A DNA stretch of 45,034 nucleotides from Desulfobacteraceae bacterium CG2_30_51_40 (GTDB lineage: Bacteria > Desulfobacterota > DSM-4660 > Desulfatiglandales > Desulfatiglandaceae), in NCBI GenBank assembly GCA_001874005.1, contig MNYJ01000123.1, positions 1 to 45,034 of the forward strand, read 5' to 3'. The translations under genes and the position numbers were made by a program. Shown one piece after another: positions 1 through 8,745 of this stretch (positions within the stretch are counted from its first letter, which is position 1; the number at the start of each line of letters is the position of its first letter). Below the pieces are notes generated by a model. It had not been told where the DNA came from and did not search any database. It worked only from the letters and a program-made list of their open reading frames with translations.

Positions 1-1
1 T

Positions 2-1288
2 GAACAGCTCGAAAGCGGCCCCTGGCCAAGCTTCGTTGCTGATGCAAAGAGGCTCGCCCTTCACAGAAGGAAGCTCAGCCAGGACAGGATGATGATTGAT
101 AGGGACGTTGTGGAGGATCTCCTCGGGCAGCTTGAGGTTTCTTTCAAGGACGGTGAGACCCACTGGAAACACGGTGGAATAGTAGGTGTTTTCGGTTACG
201 GAGGAGGCGTTATAGGAAGGTACTCTGACCTTCAGAAACAGTTCCCTTCTGTTGCACATTTCCACACAGTGCGAGTCAATCAGCCAGCAAGCAAATTCTA
301 TTCAAGCGATTATCTACGGTCTCTTTGCGATCTCTGGGAATATCGAGGAAGCGGCATGATGAACCTGCACGGCTCAACCGGTGATATCGTCTTTCTTGGA
401 ACATTTACAGAGCAGCTTGAGCCTATTTTTTACGAGCTTACCCATGTCATGCAGCAGGACCTCGGAGGCTCAGGATCAAACCTCAGGACCCCTTCTTGCT
501 GTATCGGTAAGGCCAGATGCGAATGGGCATGCATTGACACGCAGGATATGTGCTATGATTTCACCCAGCACTATCAGGATGAGCTTCATCGCCCTGCGTT
601 TCCTTACAAATTCAAATTCAAATTTGACGGATGCCCCAATTGCTGTGTTGCTTCCATAGCGCGCTCCGATATGTCATTTATCGGGACATGGCGCGACAAC
701 ATCCGCATAGACCAGGAGGCCGTACAGGCCTATATCGGTGGAGAGGTGCCGCCGAACGGCGGGGCCCACCAGGGAAGGGACTGGGGTAAATTCGACATCA
801 AGAAAGAGGTGTTGGATCTTTGCCCGACCCAGTGCATGTGGATGGAAGGCAAAAAGCTCATGATAGACGACAAGGAATGCACGCGCTGCATGCACTGCAT
901 AAACGTCATGCCGAAGGCATTGAGGCCCGGTAAGGATACCGGAGCGAGCATTCTTTTGGGAGCAAAGGCCCCGATACTCGAGGGTGCGCAGATGGCCACC
1001 CTGACGATTCCTTTCATCAAATGCGAGGCGCCTTATGACAACATCAAGGAAAAGGTTATAGAACCTATCTGGGACTGGTGGATGGAGGAAGGCAAGAACC
1101 GTGAAAGGCTGGGAGAACTTATCCAGAGGCAGGGAATCAGGAAACTGCTCCAGGTGCTAAATATACCTGCGATGCCTCAGGCAGTGAAAGAGCCGCGCTC
1201 CAACCCCTACATCTTCTGGAAAGAAGAAGATGTGCCAGGCGGATGGAAGAGAGATATCAAGGACTACCGCTCCAGACATGCGAGATAG
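2..1288 (+). CDS. dsrA: Dissimilatory sulfite reductase alpha subunit, 5' end cut by the window
   Basis: Catalytic-complex subunit that, with DsrB, reduces sulfite in the cytoplasm using siroheme and [4Fe-4S] clusters. The frame is open from base 2 (EQLESGPWPSF...), upstream of the first ATG at 89, so 428 residues are visible. Family members are about 437 long, so only roughly a dozen N-terminal residues are missing. Counting from the Met at 89, the siroheme-cluster cysteines have the classic spacing: C138-x5-C144 and C182-x3-C186. The inserted ferredoxin domain shows C245, C264, C267 and C270. The stop is followed 12 bp later by dsrB with an AGGAGG ribosome site. Identity is very secure. The reductive (not oxidative) type is inferred from the dsrD gene downstream. 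Confidence 0.97.
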   Translation, partial: EQLESGPWPSFVADAKRLALHRRKLSQDRMMIDRDVVEDLLGQLEVSFKDGETHWKHGGIVGVFGYGGGVIGRYSDLQKQFPSVAHFHTVRVNQPASKFYSSDYLRSLCDLWEYRGSGMMNLHGSTGDIVFLGTFTEQLEPIFYELTHVMQQDLGGSGSNLRTPSCCIGKARCEWACIDTQDMCYDFTQHYQDELHRPAFPYKFKFKFDGCPNCCVASIARSDMSFIGTWRDNIRIDQEAVQAYIGGEVPPNGGAHQGRDWGKFDIKKEVLDLCPTQCMWMEGKKLMIDDKECTRCMHCINVMPKALRPGKDTGASILLGAKAPILEGAQMATLTIPFIKCEAPYDNIKEKVIEPIWDWWMEEGKNRERLGELIQRQGIRKLLQVLNIPAMPQAVKEPRSNPYIFWKEEDVPGGWKRDIKDYRSRHAR

Positions 1289-1300
1289 GAGGTTTAACTG

Positions 1301-2491
1301 ATGGGACTTTCAACTAACAGGTTAGGACTTTACAATCCGGAAAAACCGATGGAAAACAGGCTCACGGATATGGGGCCGAGGCATTTTTGGCAGTATTTCC
1401 CACCGATTATCCAGAAGAATTACGGCAAATGGCTTTACCATGAGATACTCGAGCCCGGCGTACTTGTTCACGTGTCGGAGACGGGAGACAAGGTCTTTAC
1501 CGTGAGATGCGGCGGGGCCCGTTTCATGACCGTAGAGCACGTGCGTGAGATATGTGATATAGCCGACAAGTACTGCGGCGGCCATGTCCGTTTCACCACA
1601 AGAAACAATATAGAATTCATGGTGGAAAGCCTTGAAAAGCTGGATGCCCTCAAAAAGGATCTGACAGGCCGAAAGCATGTGACCGGAAGCCTCAAGTTCC
1701 CCATAGGCGGGACAGGCGCCGGTTTGACCAATATAGTTCACACACAGGGATATATCCATTGTCATACTCCGGCAACGGACGCCTCATCCATGGTCAAGGC
1801 TGTGATGGATGATCTGTTCGAATACTTTCAGGGTATGACCCTGCCTGCTCAGGTTAGGGTTTCAATGGCCTGCTGCCTCAACATGTGCGGCGCGGTTCAT
1901 TGCTCCGATATCGCCCTTCTGGGTTATCACAGGAAGCCCCCGATAGTGGACGCAGAGGTGCTGGATTCGGTATGCGAGATTCCACTGGTTATTGCAGCAT
2001 GCCCCACGGCGGCTATCAGTCCCACAAAGACTGAGACGGGCAAGAAGGCGGTAAAGATAAACGATGAACGCTGCATGTTCTGTGGAAACTGCTACACCAT
2101 GTGTATGGCCCTGCCCCTTTCTGATAGCCAGGGTGACTGCGTGACCATTTTGGCCGGCGGAAAGATTTCCAACAGGATCAATGCTCCCAGGTTTTCCAAG
2201 GTCGTCATTCCGGCACTGCCAAATAACTTCCCAAGATTCCCGGAGGTTTGTCAGTCGGTGAGGAAAATAATTGAAGTCTATGACTCCCATGCCAATAAGT
2301 ACGAAAGAATCGGAGACTGGGCCGCCAGGGTGGGATGGGAGAGATTTTTCGAGCTTTGCGACTTCCCGTTTTCCGAGCATCTTATTGATGATTACAGGCT
2401 TCAATACGATACCTATAGAACTTCCACCCTCTTTAAGTACTCTCCCGCTTCCTGGGAGGTCTCAAAGGCTGTCGGAGGCGTTGAGGATTAG
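1301..2491 (+). CDS. dsrB: Dissimilatory sulfite reductase beta subunit
   Basis: Partner of DsrA in the alpha2beta2 sulfite reductase; this subunit normally holds the catalytically active siroheme. It has 396 residues, slightly longer than the roughly 380 usual for the family. The siroheme/[4Fe-4S] ligands are visible as C154, C191, C192 and C196 (motif [12 protein letters not shown]). The ferredoxin domain follows with C234, C258, C261, C264 and C268 ([12 protein letters not shown]). The start is supported by AGGAGG at 1287-1292, 8 bp before the ATG. It is in one operon with dsrA and dsrD. No residue expected for catalysis appears to be lost. The downstream intergenic gap before dsrD is about 30 bp. 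Confidence 0.97.
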   Translation: MGLSTNRLGLYNPEKPMENRLTDMGPRHFWQYFPPIIQKNYGKWLYHEILEPGVLVHVSETGDKVFTVRCGGARFMTVEHVREICDIADKYCGGHVRFTTRNNIEFMVESLEKLDALKKDLTGRKHVTGSLKFPIGGTGAGLTNIVHTQGYIHCHTPATDASSMVKAVMDDLFEYFQGMTLPAQVRVSMACCLNMCGAVHCSDIALLGYHRKPPIVDAEVLDSVCEIPLVIAACPTAAISPTKTETGKKAVKINDERCMFCGNCYTMCMALPLSDSQGDCVTILAGGKISNRINAPRFSKVVIPALPNNFPRFPEVCQSVRKIIEVYDSHANKYERIGDWAARVGWERFFELCDFPFSEHLIDDYRLQYDTYRTSTLFKYSPASWEVSKAVGGVED

Positions 2492-2523
2492 TTCGCTTAT
2501 TCATGGAACAAAAGGAGATGGCT

Positions 2524-2754
2524 ATGGAAGATATCAAGAAGGCGATTTTGGAGTTCGCTGAGACAAACAAAAAATCAAAGTTCTATTTCAGCGATATGGA
2601 AAAGGGCGTTAAGAAGATAAAAGCTGATGTCTCTACAAGGGACATAAAGAAGGCTGCTACCGCCCTGGTGAACGAAGAAAAGCTGATCTATTTTTCTACT
2701 GGAAGCAGCACAATGTATGGGCTGAAGGGAAGGGGTCAGACTGAGGATCACTAG
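2524..2754 (+). CDS. dsrD: DsrD, small winged-helix activator of DsrAB
   Basis: Small cytoplasmic protein with a winged-helix fold found next to reductive dsrAB; published biochemistry describes it as an allosteric activator of DsrAB. From ATG 2524 it is 76 residues, close to the roughly 78 of known DsrD. It shows the family's features: a KSKFYFSDM segment near residue 20 and a C-terminal STMYGLKG motif. Three in-frame ATGs exist (2503, 2518, 2524). The AGGAG at 2513-2517 lies directly against 2518 but 6 bp before 2524, so 2524 is chosen. Its presence argues for sulfite reduction rather than sulfur oxidation. A strong hairpin follows at 2791. Confidence 0.93.
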   Translation: MEDIKKAILEFAETNKKSKFYFSDMEKGVKKIKADVSTRDIKKAATALVNEEKLIYFSTGSSTMYGLKGRGQTEDH

Positions 2755-2790
2755 CAGATCTGGTGTATCTTAACTGATTAACTACTGCGG

Positions 2791-2819
2791 GAGGCCGTCT
2801 TTCTTTTGAAGGCGGCCTC
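2791..2819 (+). terminator. Intrinsic-type terminator after dsrABD
   Basis: GAGGCCG at 2791-2797 pairs with CGGCCTC at 2813-2819, and the stem extends inward to about 12 bp with G-T wobbles around a loop of about 5 nt. The trailing T-run is weak (TTCG), so some read-through into the TPR gene 25 bp downstream is possible. It separates the dsr operon from the next gene pair. Confidence 0.7.
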
Positions 2820-2844
2820 TTCGCATTATTAGCGGAGTGTGCGG

Positions 2845-3471
2845 ATGAAAGAACCGGAGTCGTCGGAGGCATTCATACAGAGGCAGAAGGAAATCCTTGC
2901 CGAGAACCCTGAGTGCGCCAACAGCCAGTATAATATCGGTGTTGTGCTCATGAAGGAGGGAAGGCTTGATGAGGCCATCAAGGCCTTTGATGAAGCTATC
3001 GCCAACAGCGCGAGGATGTTTGAGGCCTTTGTCAATCTGGGATATATCTATTTCAGCAGGGGCGAAGTGGAGAAGGTGCTGGATGTAAACAAAAGGGCAG
3101 TGGAACTGGAGCCCAGGTACGCAAGGGGATATGCAAATATAGGATTTGCGTATCTCCAGATGGGAAGATCGGATGAGGCAATAGAGGCCCTCAAAATGGC
3201 CGTTGAGCTTAATCCCGATATCGTTCAGGCCTATGCCAACCTCGTTAGCGCCTATCTGCAAAAAGGGGAGATCGAGACTGCGGTTGCTACCGGCGAGTCC
3301 CTCGTCGCAAAGGCCCCTGACTTTGCGCTCGGACAAAATAATCTTGCGAGCGCCTATTATATGAAGGGCGACTTCGCGAAGGCCGTGAAGCACCTCGATA
3401 AGGCCGTTGCCCTTGGATTTGATCCTCATCCTTTATTTTTGGAAAAACTCAAGGCATACAGGACCGCCTGA
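2845..3471 (+). CDS. Tetratricopeptide-repeat protein
   Basis: Soluble repeat protein of 208 residues made almost entirely of four to five TPR units. The repeats carry the usual pattern (for example YNIGVVLMKEGRLDEAIKAF, then YANIGFAYLQMGRSDEAIEA). No signal peptide or membrane segment is seen, so a cytoplasmic protein-interaction role is likely; the partner is unknown. A GTG at 2839 also opens the frame, but GCGGAG at 2832-2837 is 7 bp from ATG 2845 and only 1 bp from the GTG. The stop TGA overlaps the start ATG of the next gene (TGATG), so the two are probably translated together. Proximity to dsrABD is suggestive only, because a terminator lies between. Confidence 0.88.
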   Translation: MKEPESSEAFIQRQKEILAENPECANSQYNIGVVLMKEGRLDEAIKAFDEAIANSARMFEAFVNLGYIYFSRGEVEKVLDVNKRAVELEPRYARGYANIGFAYLQMGRSDEAIEALKMAVELNPDIVQAYANLVSAYLQKGEIETAVATGESLVAKAPDFALGQNNLASAYYMKGDFAKAVKHLDKAVALGFDPHPLFLEKLKAYRTA

Positions 3472-4091
3472 TGGCGAATGCTCTCTTTGAAGAATACGAG
3501 CGTCTGGTGAAGACGGCAGACGCCGCCTTCGCAAAGATCAGGACGGATTTCAGAGAAAAGGTTCGTTGCGCGCATGGTTGCGCGGATTGCTGCCATGCTG
3601 CCTTCGGTCTTTTCTTTGTGGAAGCGGCATACATTCGCATGCGCTTTCAGGAACTTGACAGGAAGAGAAGAAGGGCTATCCTGAACCGCTGCGCAAAGAG
3701 CGAACGGGAGATCGCAAGACTTTGGAAGAAAATGACAGGAACTTCCGGTGAAGCAGGGGCTGGAGAGGTGGATCTATCCACCATACGGATAAAGTGCCCG
3801 CTTCTTTCAGACGACCACCTTTGCGAGCTTTATTCCGCAAGGCCGATTACATGCAGGGTCTATGGGATACCTACGTCTTCGGGCGGGAAGGCAATGGTTT
3901 GCCCCAAGGCGGGCTTTGAAAAGGGATACGGCTATCCTGCTTTTGACCTGGGGGAGGCACAGCGTGTTCTCTATGATCTGTCAGTAAAGCTGCTTGCCTT
4001 GAAATCCGCCAGGGAAACAGCATCCCTGCTTATATCGGTCTCCAAGGCCTTGGCTACCCCTCTTGAAGACCTTATGGCCGGCAGGCTCTGA
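3471..4091 (+). CDS. YkgJ-family cysteine-cluster protein (putative Zn/Fe-binding)
   Basis: The 206-residue protein carries the CxxxCxxCC signature near the N terminus (C33, C37, C40, C41) and further cysteines around residues 104 to 145 (IKCPLLSDDHLCELYSARP, then CRVYGIP and MVCPKAGF). This is the pattern of the YkgJ/UPF0153 family, thought to bind a zinc or iron-sulfur centre; the biochemical role is not established. The start overlaps the TPR gene's stop by one base. The 3' end overlaps the convergent gene at 4072-5217 by 20 bp. Family assignment is good; function is unknown. Confidence 0.85.
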   Translation: MANALFEEYERLVKTADAAFAKIRTDFREKVRCAHGCADCCHAAFGLFFVEAAYIRMRFQELDRKRRRAILNRCAKSEREIARLWKKMTGTSGEAGAGEVDLSTIRIKCPLLSDDHLCELYSARPITCRVYGIPTSSGGKAMVCPKAGFEKGYGYPAFDLGEAQRVLYDLSVKLLALKSARETASLLISVSKALATPLEDLMAGRL

Positions 4092-5217
4092 CGGCTTCAT
4101 ACAGATCATGAGCATGATCTTCGATGCGGGCTGCGAGCAAATTGTAATCCTCAGGATTCTCGATGGAAATCATGTCCGCCACGGGCTCAAGAAGATTAAG
4201 AAATTCCTTTATCTCAAATGAGTTGAGAAGGGATACTATGTCAGTTAACTGAATGCCCTCAAGCCTGTCATTTGCTTCCAGCTCCTTTATCCCCTCAAGA
4301 AACCCGTCAACCGTCCCGTAACAGCCGACTTTGCCTGCCCAGGCCGAACTCCCTGTTCCTTCAAACCTGTCAATGCGCATCCTTACCGAAATCTCAATGA
4401 GAAAATAAACCAGAGCAACGATGGGTGAAGGCCGGGCGCTTAGCTGAAAAAGCGGAGAAGGGCTGTATCCCCTGGCGGAGACAAGCCTGATGTCTGTTAT
4501 GCCGTTTCTTATTCGCACGACGAAATCCCCCGCGGCATGATGCCACGGCCGGATCTGTGAAAAGGAAAAGACATCGTAGTAGAGGGTCAGGATTTTTGAG
4601 GAAAGCCGGAATATGTCATAGACCTCTTCACTGGAAGCCCTTCGGTACCCCGTCGTGGTATCCCATAGTGTGACAATATCTTCATTGCGCCAGTCCGTCC
4701 CGGTGAGGTGCCATTCATGATAGTCATCAAACCACCGGACAAGGGCAAAGAGGAAGTATTCTCCCTTCTTACCGACAGTTACTTTTGTCTTTCTAAGAGG
4801 CATTGGAATCAGGGAAGGATTAATTCTTGATGAGAGCAATTCAAGAGTCTGGTATTCATTTTCAAGCTGGGCGGCACCTGAGGAAGAAAGGGCTCCGTTC
4901 AGGCCCAGCCTGATCTTGCGTCCCTCAGCATGGATGTCTATGCTTGCAACGTGATAAACGGCTCCATGCTTTTCACTCCTTACTACAACCTTTTCTAGGT
5001 CTTTACGGGTGAAGCTCACCCCTGATAACGCCTCCAGACAGACAAGAAGAGGCTGTGTATCCTCTTCAAGCAGCGCGGAGGCTGCTGCTCTGAAATAGTC
5101 TCCAAGGGTCAAGAACGGATGCTCTTTAAAGTTGCCTACACGGTAAGGAAGGGCCAGTTCCTCCTCATCAATGCTCCTTTCTCCGCCGGGGCCTCCAAAG
5201 AGAAAGGAGATTTTCAT
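4072..5217 (-). CDS. Unknown conserved-looking protein with faint kinase-fold motifs
   Basis: I do not recognise this 381-residue protein. It has no signal peptide or clear membrane segment. The region from about residue 82 to 175 reads like a kinase N-lobe: alternating beta-type stretches, an ENEYQTLELL helix, then a FLFALVRWFDD segment where a hinge would be. Further on, PWHHAAGDFVVRI resembles the HxxxGD catalytic loop of aminoglycoside/fructosamine-kinase-like enzymes, and the TDIRLVSARGY stretch could sit where the metal-binding DFG-like segment would be. This is inference from pattern only. The ATG overlaps the upstream gene's TGA (ATGA), so it is translationally coupled to the zinc-ribbon protein, which probably works with it. 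The 3' end overlaps the YkgJ gene by 20 bp. Confidence 0.75.
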   Translation of the reverse strand: MKISFLFGGPGGERSIDEEELALPYRVGNFKEHPFLTLGDYFRAAASALLEEDTQPLLVCLEALSGVSFTRKDLEKVVVRSEKHGAVYHVASIDIHAEGRKIRLGLNGALSSSGAAQLENEYQTLELLSSRINPSLIPMPLRKTKVTVGKKGEYFLFALVRWFDDYHEWHLTGTDWRNEDIVTLWDTTTGYRRASSEEVYDIFRLSSKILTLYYDVFSFSQIRPWHHAAGDFVVRIRNGITDIRLVSARGYSPSPLFQLSARPSPIVALVYFLIEISVRMRIDRFEGTGSSAWAGKVGCYGTVDGFLEGIKELEANDRLEGIQLTDIVSLLNSFEIKEFLNLLEPVADMISIENPEDYNLLAARIEDHAHDLYEAVRACRP

Positions 5218-6317
5218 AACCGCTCAAGGGCTTCTTTCGCAAGAGCGCGCACAGTCACGGTTTCCATAGAACCTTTTTTATATACCTCAAGCTCTGAATC
5301 GTCCTCCAGTAAAGATTCGAGGTCTTCTCCGGCTTCAACTGCGCCGAGATTAGCAAGCAGAATAGCTGCCAATCCCCTTATCTCACTGGAAGGATCGCGC
5401 AAAAGAGGGATAAAGTGGTATGTGTATTTCCTCAACAGGCCGGGACTTGAGACGCTTATTGTCCCGAGTGCGGCTAGGACGTCTCTAAGCAGGATGCGAT
5501 CTCCGGACAACCTAAGGAGATGAGGCAGATAACCTCCGAAGCGTTTGGGGTTTGCGCCAATTATTTCACCTATGGCAGCAACCGATCCCCAGCTCGATGC
5601 TGCGGTGTCCGTAACGGATGTGATAAGCCCCTGAAGCAGGTTTATTACCACAGCGGGCTCCCTCTCGGCGATAACGGCAGCCGTCCTTCCCATGGCCTCG
5701 GAGGCTTTGCTGCGCATGATCGGGTCAACCGAATAAAGCATACGCTGAAGGGACCGGATGACCCTGGAGTCGAAGGCAGCTATTTCAAGCAGCGCCGCCA
5801 TATTGTAATCGCGGATATAGCCTTCTATCTCCCCTTTTGAATAGCTTCTCCTCAACCTTGACTTGCCTGCGGAATATGTACTGGATGTCCCTGGAACTTC
5901 CAATTTGGAGGATGGCAAGGGCTCCACTTCACAACTCCTGCTTTTCATAAGGATGAAGTAGAGGACTCCGGCGATCCTTCTGCCGTCATAGGTGCCTCCC
6001 GGCACGATGAGGTGGCTCTCGATATCATAGTTTTCAACCCTGTCTTGAAGATAATCTTCATCGGGCATGAGGTTCCAGGCCTTATCCCAATCTCCTCCAC
6101 AGCCATATACAAGTGCCTCGGACATGGCAGATCCAAGGTTGTGCCCGGTAGCGTCATGGGCGTACGTCGCCCCACACCGGCAGGTTCCTAATTCCATGCC
6201 CCTTGAGCTTATGCCTTCGACCTCGCAGGGCCTTTCCAAGGGGTTTCCGCAGAAAGGGCACTTGGGCTCCCTGACCAGCTCTCTGTTCGTGAATCTGCTT
6301 TCCATCAAATTTCTCAC
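5214..6317 (-). CDS. Zinc-ribbon plus HEAT-like repeat protein, function unknown
   Basis: The 367-residue protein starts with a cysteine pair (KCPFCGNPL) followed by TCRCGATYAHDATGHNLG, giving a likely zinc ribbon within the first 60 residues. A middle region (about 60-150) is unrecognised. From about residue 165 to the end there are helical repeats typical of HEAT/PBS-lyase-type proteins (for example SVDPIMRSKASEAMGRTAA and LRDPSSEIRGLAAILLANLG). The reading frame opens with GTG at 6317; an ATG lies 12 bp in. Neither has a strong ribosome site. It overlaps the start of the 381-residue partner by 4 bp. The combination suggests a scaffold or regulatory role, but no function is claimed. Confidence 0.8.
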   Translation of the reverse strand: MRNLMESRFTNRELVREPKCPFCGNPLERPCEVEGISSRGMELGTCRCGATYAHDATGHNLGSAMSEALVYGCGGDWDKAWNLMPDEDYLQDRVENYDIESHLIVPGGTYDGRRIAGVLYFILMKSRSCEVEPLPSSKLEVPGTSSTYSAGKSRLRRSYSKGEIEGYIRDYNMAALLEIAAFDSRVIRSLQRMLYSVDPIMRSKASEAMGRTAAVIAEREPAVVINLLQGLITSVTDTAASSWGSVAAIGEIIGANPKRFGGYLPHLLRLSGDRILLRDVLAALGTISVSSPGLLRKYTYHFIPLLRDPSSEIRGLAAILLANLGAVEAGEDLESLLEDDSELEVYKKGSMETVTVRALAKEALERL

Positions 6318-6328
6318 TGTCTAACCCT

Positions 6329-6387
6329 CATGCCCTGGCAGGGCACAACGAAGAAGTTCAAAGTTCAAAGTTCAAACTTCAAAGATC
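6329..6387. repeat. Partial REP-like element followed by GTTCAAA tandem words
   Basis: CATGCCCTGGCAGGGCACAA matches the left arm of the REP-like family at 12307 and 23475. It is directly followed at 6354-6387 by four near-copies of the word GTTCAAA. It lies between two minus-strand genes. Confidence 0.6.
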
Positions 6388-6636
6388 AAGCCCCATTTCC
6401 TCCGCTCGTTCGTCAAACTCAAAACCGACAATCTCAAATCCGGAGCCGGAAGAGCGAAATCGAAGAAGCCAGTTCCCATATTTTTCACCGGCAAAACCGC
6501 ATGTTATAATGCCGTTTCTGGCGTGCAACTTCTTTAACTTTTCAACGACCACGTCTTGAAACAGATCGCTTATGAGCAGAACGTCATCCTCATCAAGCGA
6601 AACTCCAGTCACGTTTTTTTGAATCAAAGGTTCCAT
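6379..6636 (-). CDS. Small unknown protein
   Basis: An 85-residue acidic protein (from ATG 6636; a GTG one codon upstream also opens the frame) without signal peptide or recognisable motif. It contains an EDDVLLISDLFQDVVVEKLKK helix-like stretch and ends in FEFDERAEEMGLDL. It lies 30 bp downstream of the FmdB zinc-ribbon gene on the same strand, so the two are likely co-transcribed. Codon-position bias looks like that of the neighbours and no competing frame exists. I do not recognise the family. Confidence 0.6.
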   Translation of the reverse strand: MEPLIQKNVTGVSLDEDDVLLISDLFQDVVVEKLKKLHARNGIITCGFAGEKYGNWLLRFRSSGSGFEIVGFEFDERAEEMGLDL

Positions 6637-6666
6637 CACGGCTCGAGGATCAACAAGAGACCTTTC

Positions 6667-6912
6667 TTAGCGTGAATGCCCCGGAAGATCGAGGGTTACA
6701 CATTGGTTGGAGCCGCCGCAAGACTTGGTGGTAATCTTTGGCTTTGCTCCGTTCGGACCCGGTCCCATGGCGTAATTTGTCGAACTTACGACTCGCCGGC
6801 AATTCTCCGCGCTGCATTTGGGGCAGGATAGATCAATGGAGTCCTCTGAGTGCAGAAAAAGTCTTTCAAACACTTCTCCGCATTCGAGGCATCTGAATTC
6901 AAATATAGGCAT
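6667..6912 (-). CDS. FmdB-family zinc-ribbon protein
   Basis: An 81-residue protein that starts MPIFEFRCLECGEVFERLF, the standard opening of the FmdB/CxxC_CxxC_SSSS zinc-ribbon family, with the second pair at SCPKCSAENC. The family is widespread and often called regulatory, but most members have no assigned role. The longer frame to 6933 is rejected because GGAG sits 7 bp before the ATG at 6912 and the family begins exactly there. The glycine- and lysine-rich tail (about residues 50-81) contains two extra cysteines that are not part of the core ribbon. Confidence 0.9.
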   Translation of the reverse strand: MPIFEFRCLECGEVFERLFLHSEDSIDLSCPKCSAENCRRVVSSTNYAMGPGPNGAKPKITTKSCGGSNQCVTLDLPGHSR

Positions 6913-7060
6913 TGGCTGACTCCAAGTTAACAATTTATTTCCTGGGACGTGAAATCATAACCGCTCAGGTTGTGAGATCCACGGTAAGTTGGATTTAGTT
7001 CTACATATTTATTGACATACTTGATGCATCCAGGCATGGAGCAAGTGTTCGGCGCTCTGT

Positions 7061-7087
7061 AACTTTGAACCCCTGAACTTTGAACCC
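7061..7087. repeat. GTTCAAAG-type dispersed words (complement strand)
   Basis: Two copies of AACTTTGAACCC lie in the 219-bp gap between the yjbQ-like and fmdB-like genes. The same word family occurs at 6354, 9326, 24449 and 38189. Confidence 0.5.
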
Positions 7088-7131
7088 GTGCAATTTTAAA
7101 AATTTAATCTCGGCGGAGACAAAGTCAAACA

Positions 7132-7524
7132 TCAGATGAACTGGATCAAGGCGCTGCGTGAGCGTGGTCCGTCAAATTCACAGAAAAATATGGACTGCCA
7201 TGTCCCGAGCAAGAGCTTTGCGTTTTGAATCGGTATTACGACTGAACTCCCGACAAGTGCAGCCTTGATATGGCTGTCGGAGTTGCCTTCAGCATGGCGA
7301 TAATTTCCGGTGGCCGGGACCATTTCGGAGAGCGCCGCCAGGATGTCGCTTTTGACATCCGGGTCCGCCCCTTCATTTATAGTAACTCCGGCAGTCGTAT
7401 GGGGGATATAGACAAGACACATTCCGTCTGCCTTGCCGGAATTATCAAGCTCCTTTTTGACAAGGGCAGTTATATCAACCATCTCACTTCTACCTCTGGT
7501 GCTGATCTTGATTGCGACAGCCAT
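7132..7524 (-). CDS. YjbQ/UPF0047 family protein
   Basis: A 130-residue protein with the family's hallmark HTTAGVTINEGADPDV (about residues 49-64), GNSDSHIKAALVGSS, and a C-terminal GTWQSIFFCEFDGPRSR. Proteins of this fold form trimers; they are often annotated as secondary thiamine-phosphate synthase because one member complements thiE, but the physiological role is uncertain. The frame can be extended to a TTG at 7551, but GAGG lies about 7 bp before ATG 7524, where the family normally starts. It is 32 bp downstream of the 395-residue protein gene and belongs to the pyrR transcription unit. Confidence 0.9.
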   Translation of the reverse strand: MAVAIKISTRGRSEMVDITALVKKELDNSGKADGMCLVYIPHTTAGVTINEGADPDVKSDILAALSEMVPATGNYRHAEGNSDSHIKAALVGSSVVIPIQNAKLLLGTWQSIFFCEFDGPRSRSALIQFI

Positions 7525-7556
7525 ATAATCCCTCGCTTGACTATTTTTCAAGTCCT

Positions 7557-8744
7557 TCAGGGTGCTAGTATGAGACCGCTTTCTGTATTTTCTTCAAGTT
7601 CCATGTCGGCGTCAGTCTCATCCGCATTGCTCTCCAAAACCCGGGAAACTAATAACCTTATGGCGGGGTTTGACATACCGCCTTCTCCCTCATCCATTTC
7701 CCTGGCGGCAGACAAGGCAAGCCTCTTAAGCCGATCTTCCCCTCTTTTACGGTGAAAGTAGGCGGTTTCATAAAGGATATCAGCGATGGAATTCCTTCTG
7801 TCAGGGGTAAATATCTCCAGGGCGAGCTTATCCTCGATCTCCCTTTCCCTGTCCCTGAGAAGCGCATTGGATAGCGTAAGAGGGCTCTGCCGCACTTCAT
7901 TGAGCTTATCCATATATGAAGCAACGGCATAATCTGCAGGGATCCACATATTCAGGGGCGCATTGGAAAAAAGCTCTTCGGCCTCAGAGGATGTCAATAT
8001 ATCCTTTCTTTGCCTGGATTCATCTCTAAGATCAGCGTGGATGGGACCTTCATAGCCCTGTACTCTGTTTAGAAGGAACGGCCTCATCTCCTTATAGGCC
8101 AATGCTGAGGGGGTTCCCTGACTGCCTGCAGTGCAGGCTGCTTCCATGATTGTAAAAAAAAGAGATAGATCAACCTCCACGAGCGGCCCGGCAGCGGAAT
8201 CAACCTCCTGTACCATGCTGCCTAAAAGTTTCTTCGGCAGGGGGCCGAATACGAACTCTCGAATTCCTTCTGTCGGTGATACCATCCCTATCCCTGCATG
8301 TATGCCTTTCACCGGCGAATGGCTTGTAAACAAAACCGCTCTTGTGCCTGCAATGTCCATTACGGGACCCATAGAGGCCGAAAGTTCATCACTGAATCTT
8401 TCCTTTTTCAGTAGAGAGTCGCCAACAGAAGCCGCATTAAGGGTTTCAACTTCTATCCCGGCATTCTTAAGTTTGAAGGCCAGGCGCCTGGCGGATTTCA
8501 TAACCGATTTATCGCAAAACTTCTCCGCAAGGGCGGACACGAGGGCTTCAGTTCCTGCGTATCCTGCAGGTATTGCTTCAATGAGGGCGCAGGCCTCATC
8601 AGGGTCACTTACCCTCTCGACAATCTGACCGACATCCGATGCGTCCATCTGAGAAGCTATGGCGGATATGTGTCCGCTTACTTGACTTTGTTTTTCATGG
8701 GACTTCTTACGTCTCAGGCCTGATCTCTTTCGATGTGTCGTCAT
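7557..8744 (-). CDS. Unknown 395-residue protein in the pyrR operon
   Basis: I do not recognise this protein. It has a strongly basic N terminus (about eleven Lys/Arg in the first 20 residues), then a mainly helical body. The segment KSVMKSARRLAFKLKNAGIEVE near residue 80 is a basic amphipathic helix. No signal peptide or membrane helix is seen. The second half is rich in EEL/REREIEDKLA-type helices, and the C terminus is very acidic. It starts one base after the pyrR stop, so it is almost certainly co-translated with pyrR. A nucleic-acid or ribosome contact through the basic N terminus is possible but is only inference. Confidence 0.8.
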   Translation of the reverse strand: MTTHRKRSGLRRKKSHEKQSQVSGHISAIASQMDASDVGQIVERVSDPDEACALIEAIPAGYAGTEALVSALAEKFCDKSVMKSARRLAFKLKNAGIEVETLNAASVGDSLLKKERFSDELSASMGPVMDIAGTRAVLFTSHSPVKGIHAGIGMVSPTEGIREFVFGPLPKKLLGSMVQEVDSAAGPLVEVDLSLFFTIMEAACTAGSQGTPSALAYKEMRPFLLNRVQGYEGPIHADLRDESRQRKDILTSSEAEELFSNAPLNMWIPADYAVASYMDKLNEVRQSPLTLSNALLRDREREIEDKLALEIFTPDRRNSIADILYETAYFHRKRGEDRLKRLALSAAREMDEGEGGMSNPAIRLLVSRVLESNADETDADMELEENTESGLILAP

Positions 8745-8745
8745 A

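Noticed and set aside
1862-2404. 180-codon minus-strand frame inside dsrB
   Set aside because: It is antisense to a highly conserved gene and has no domain or ribosome site.
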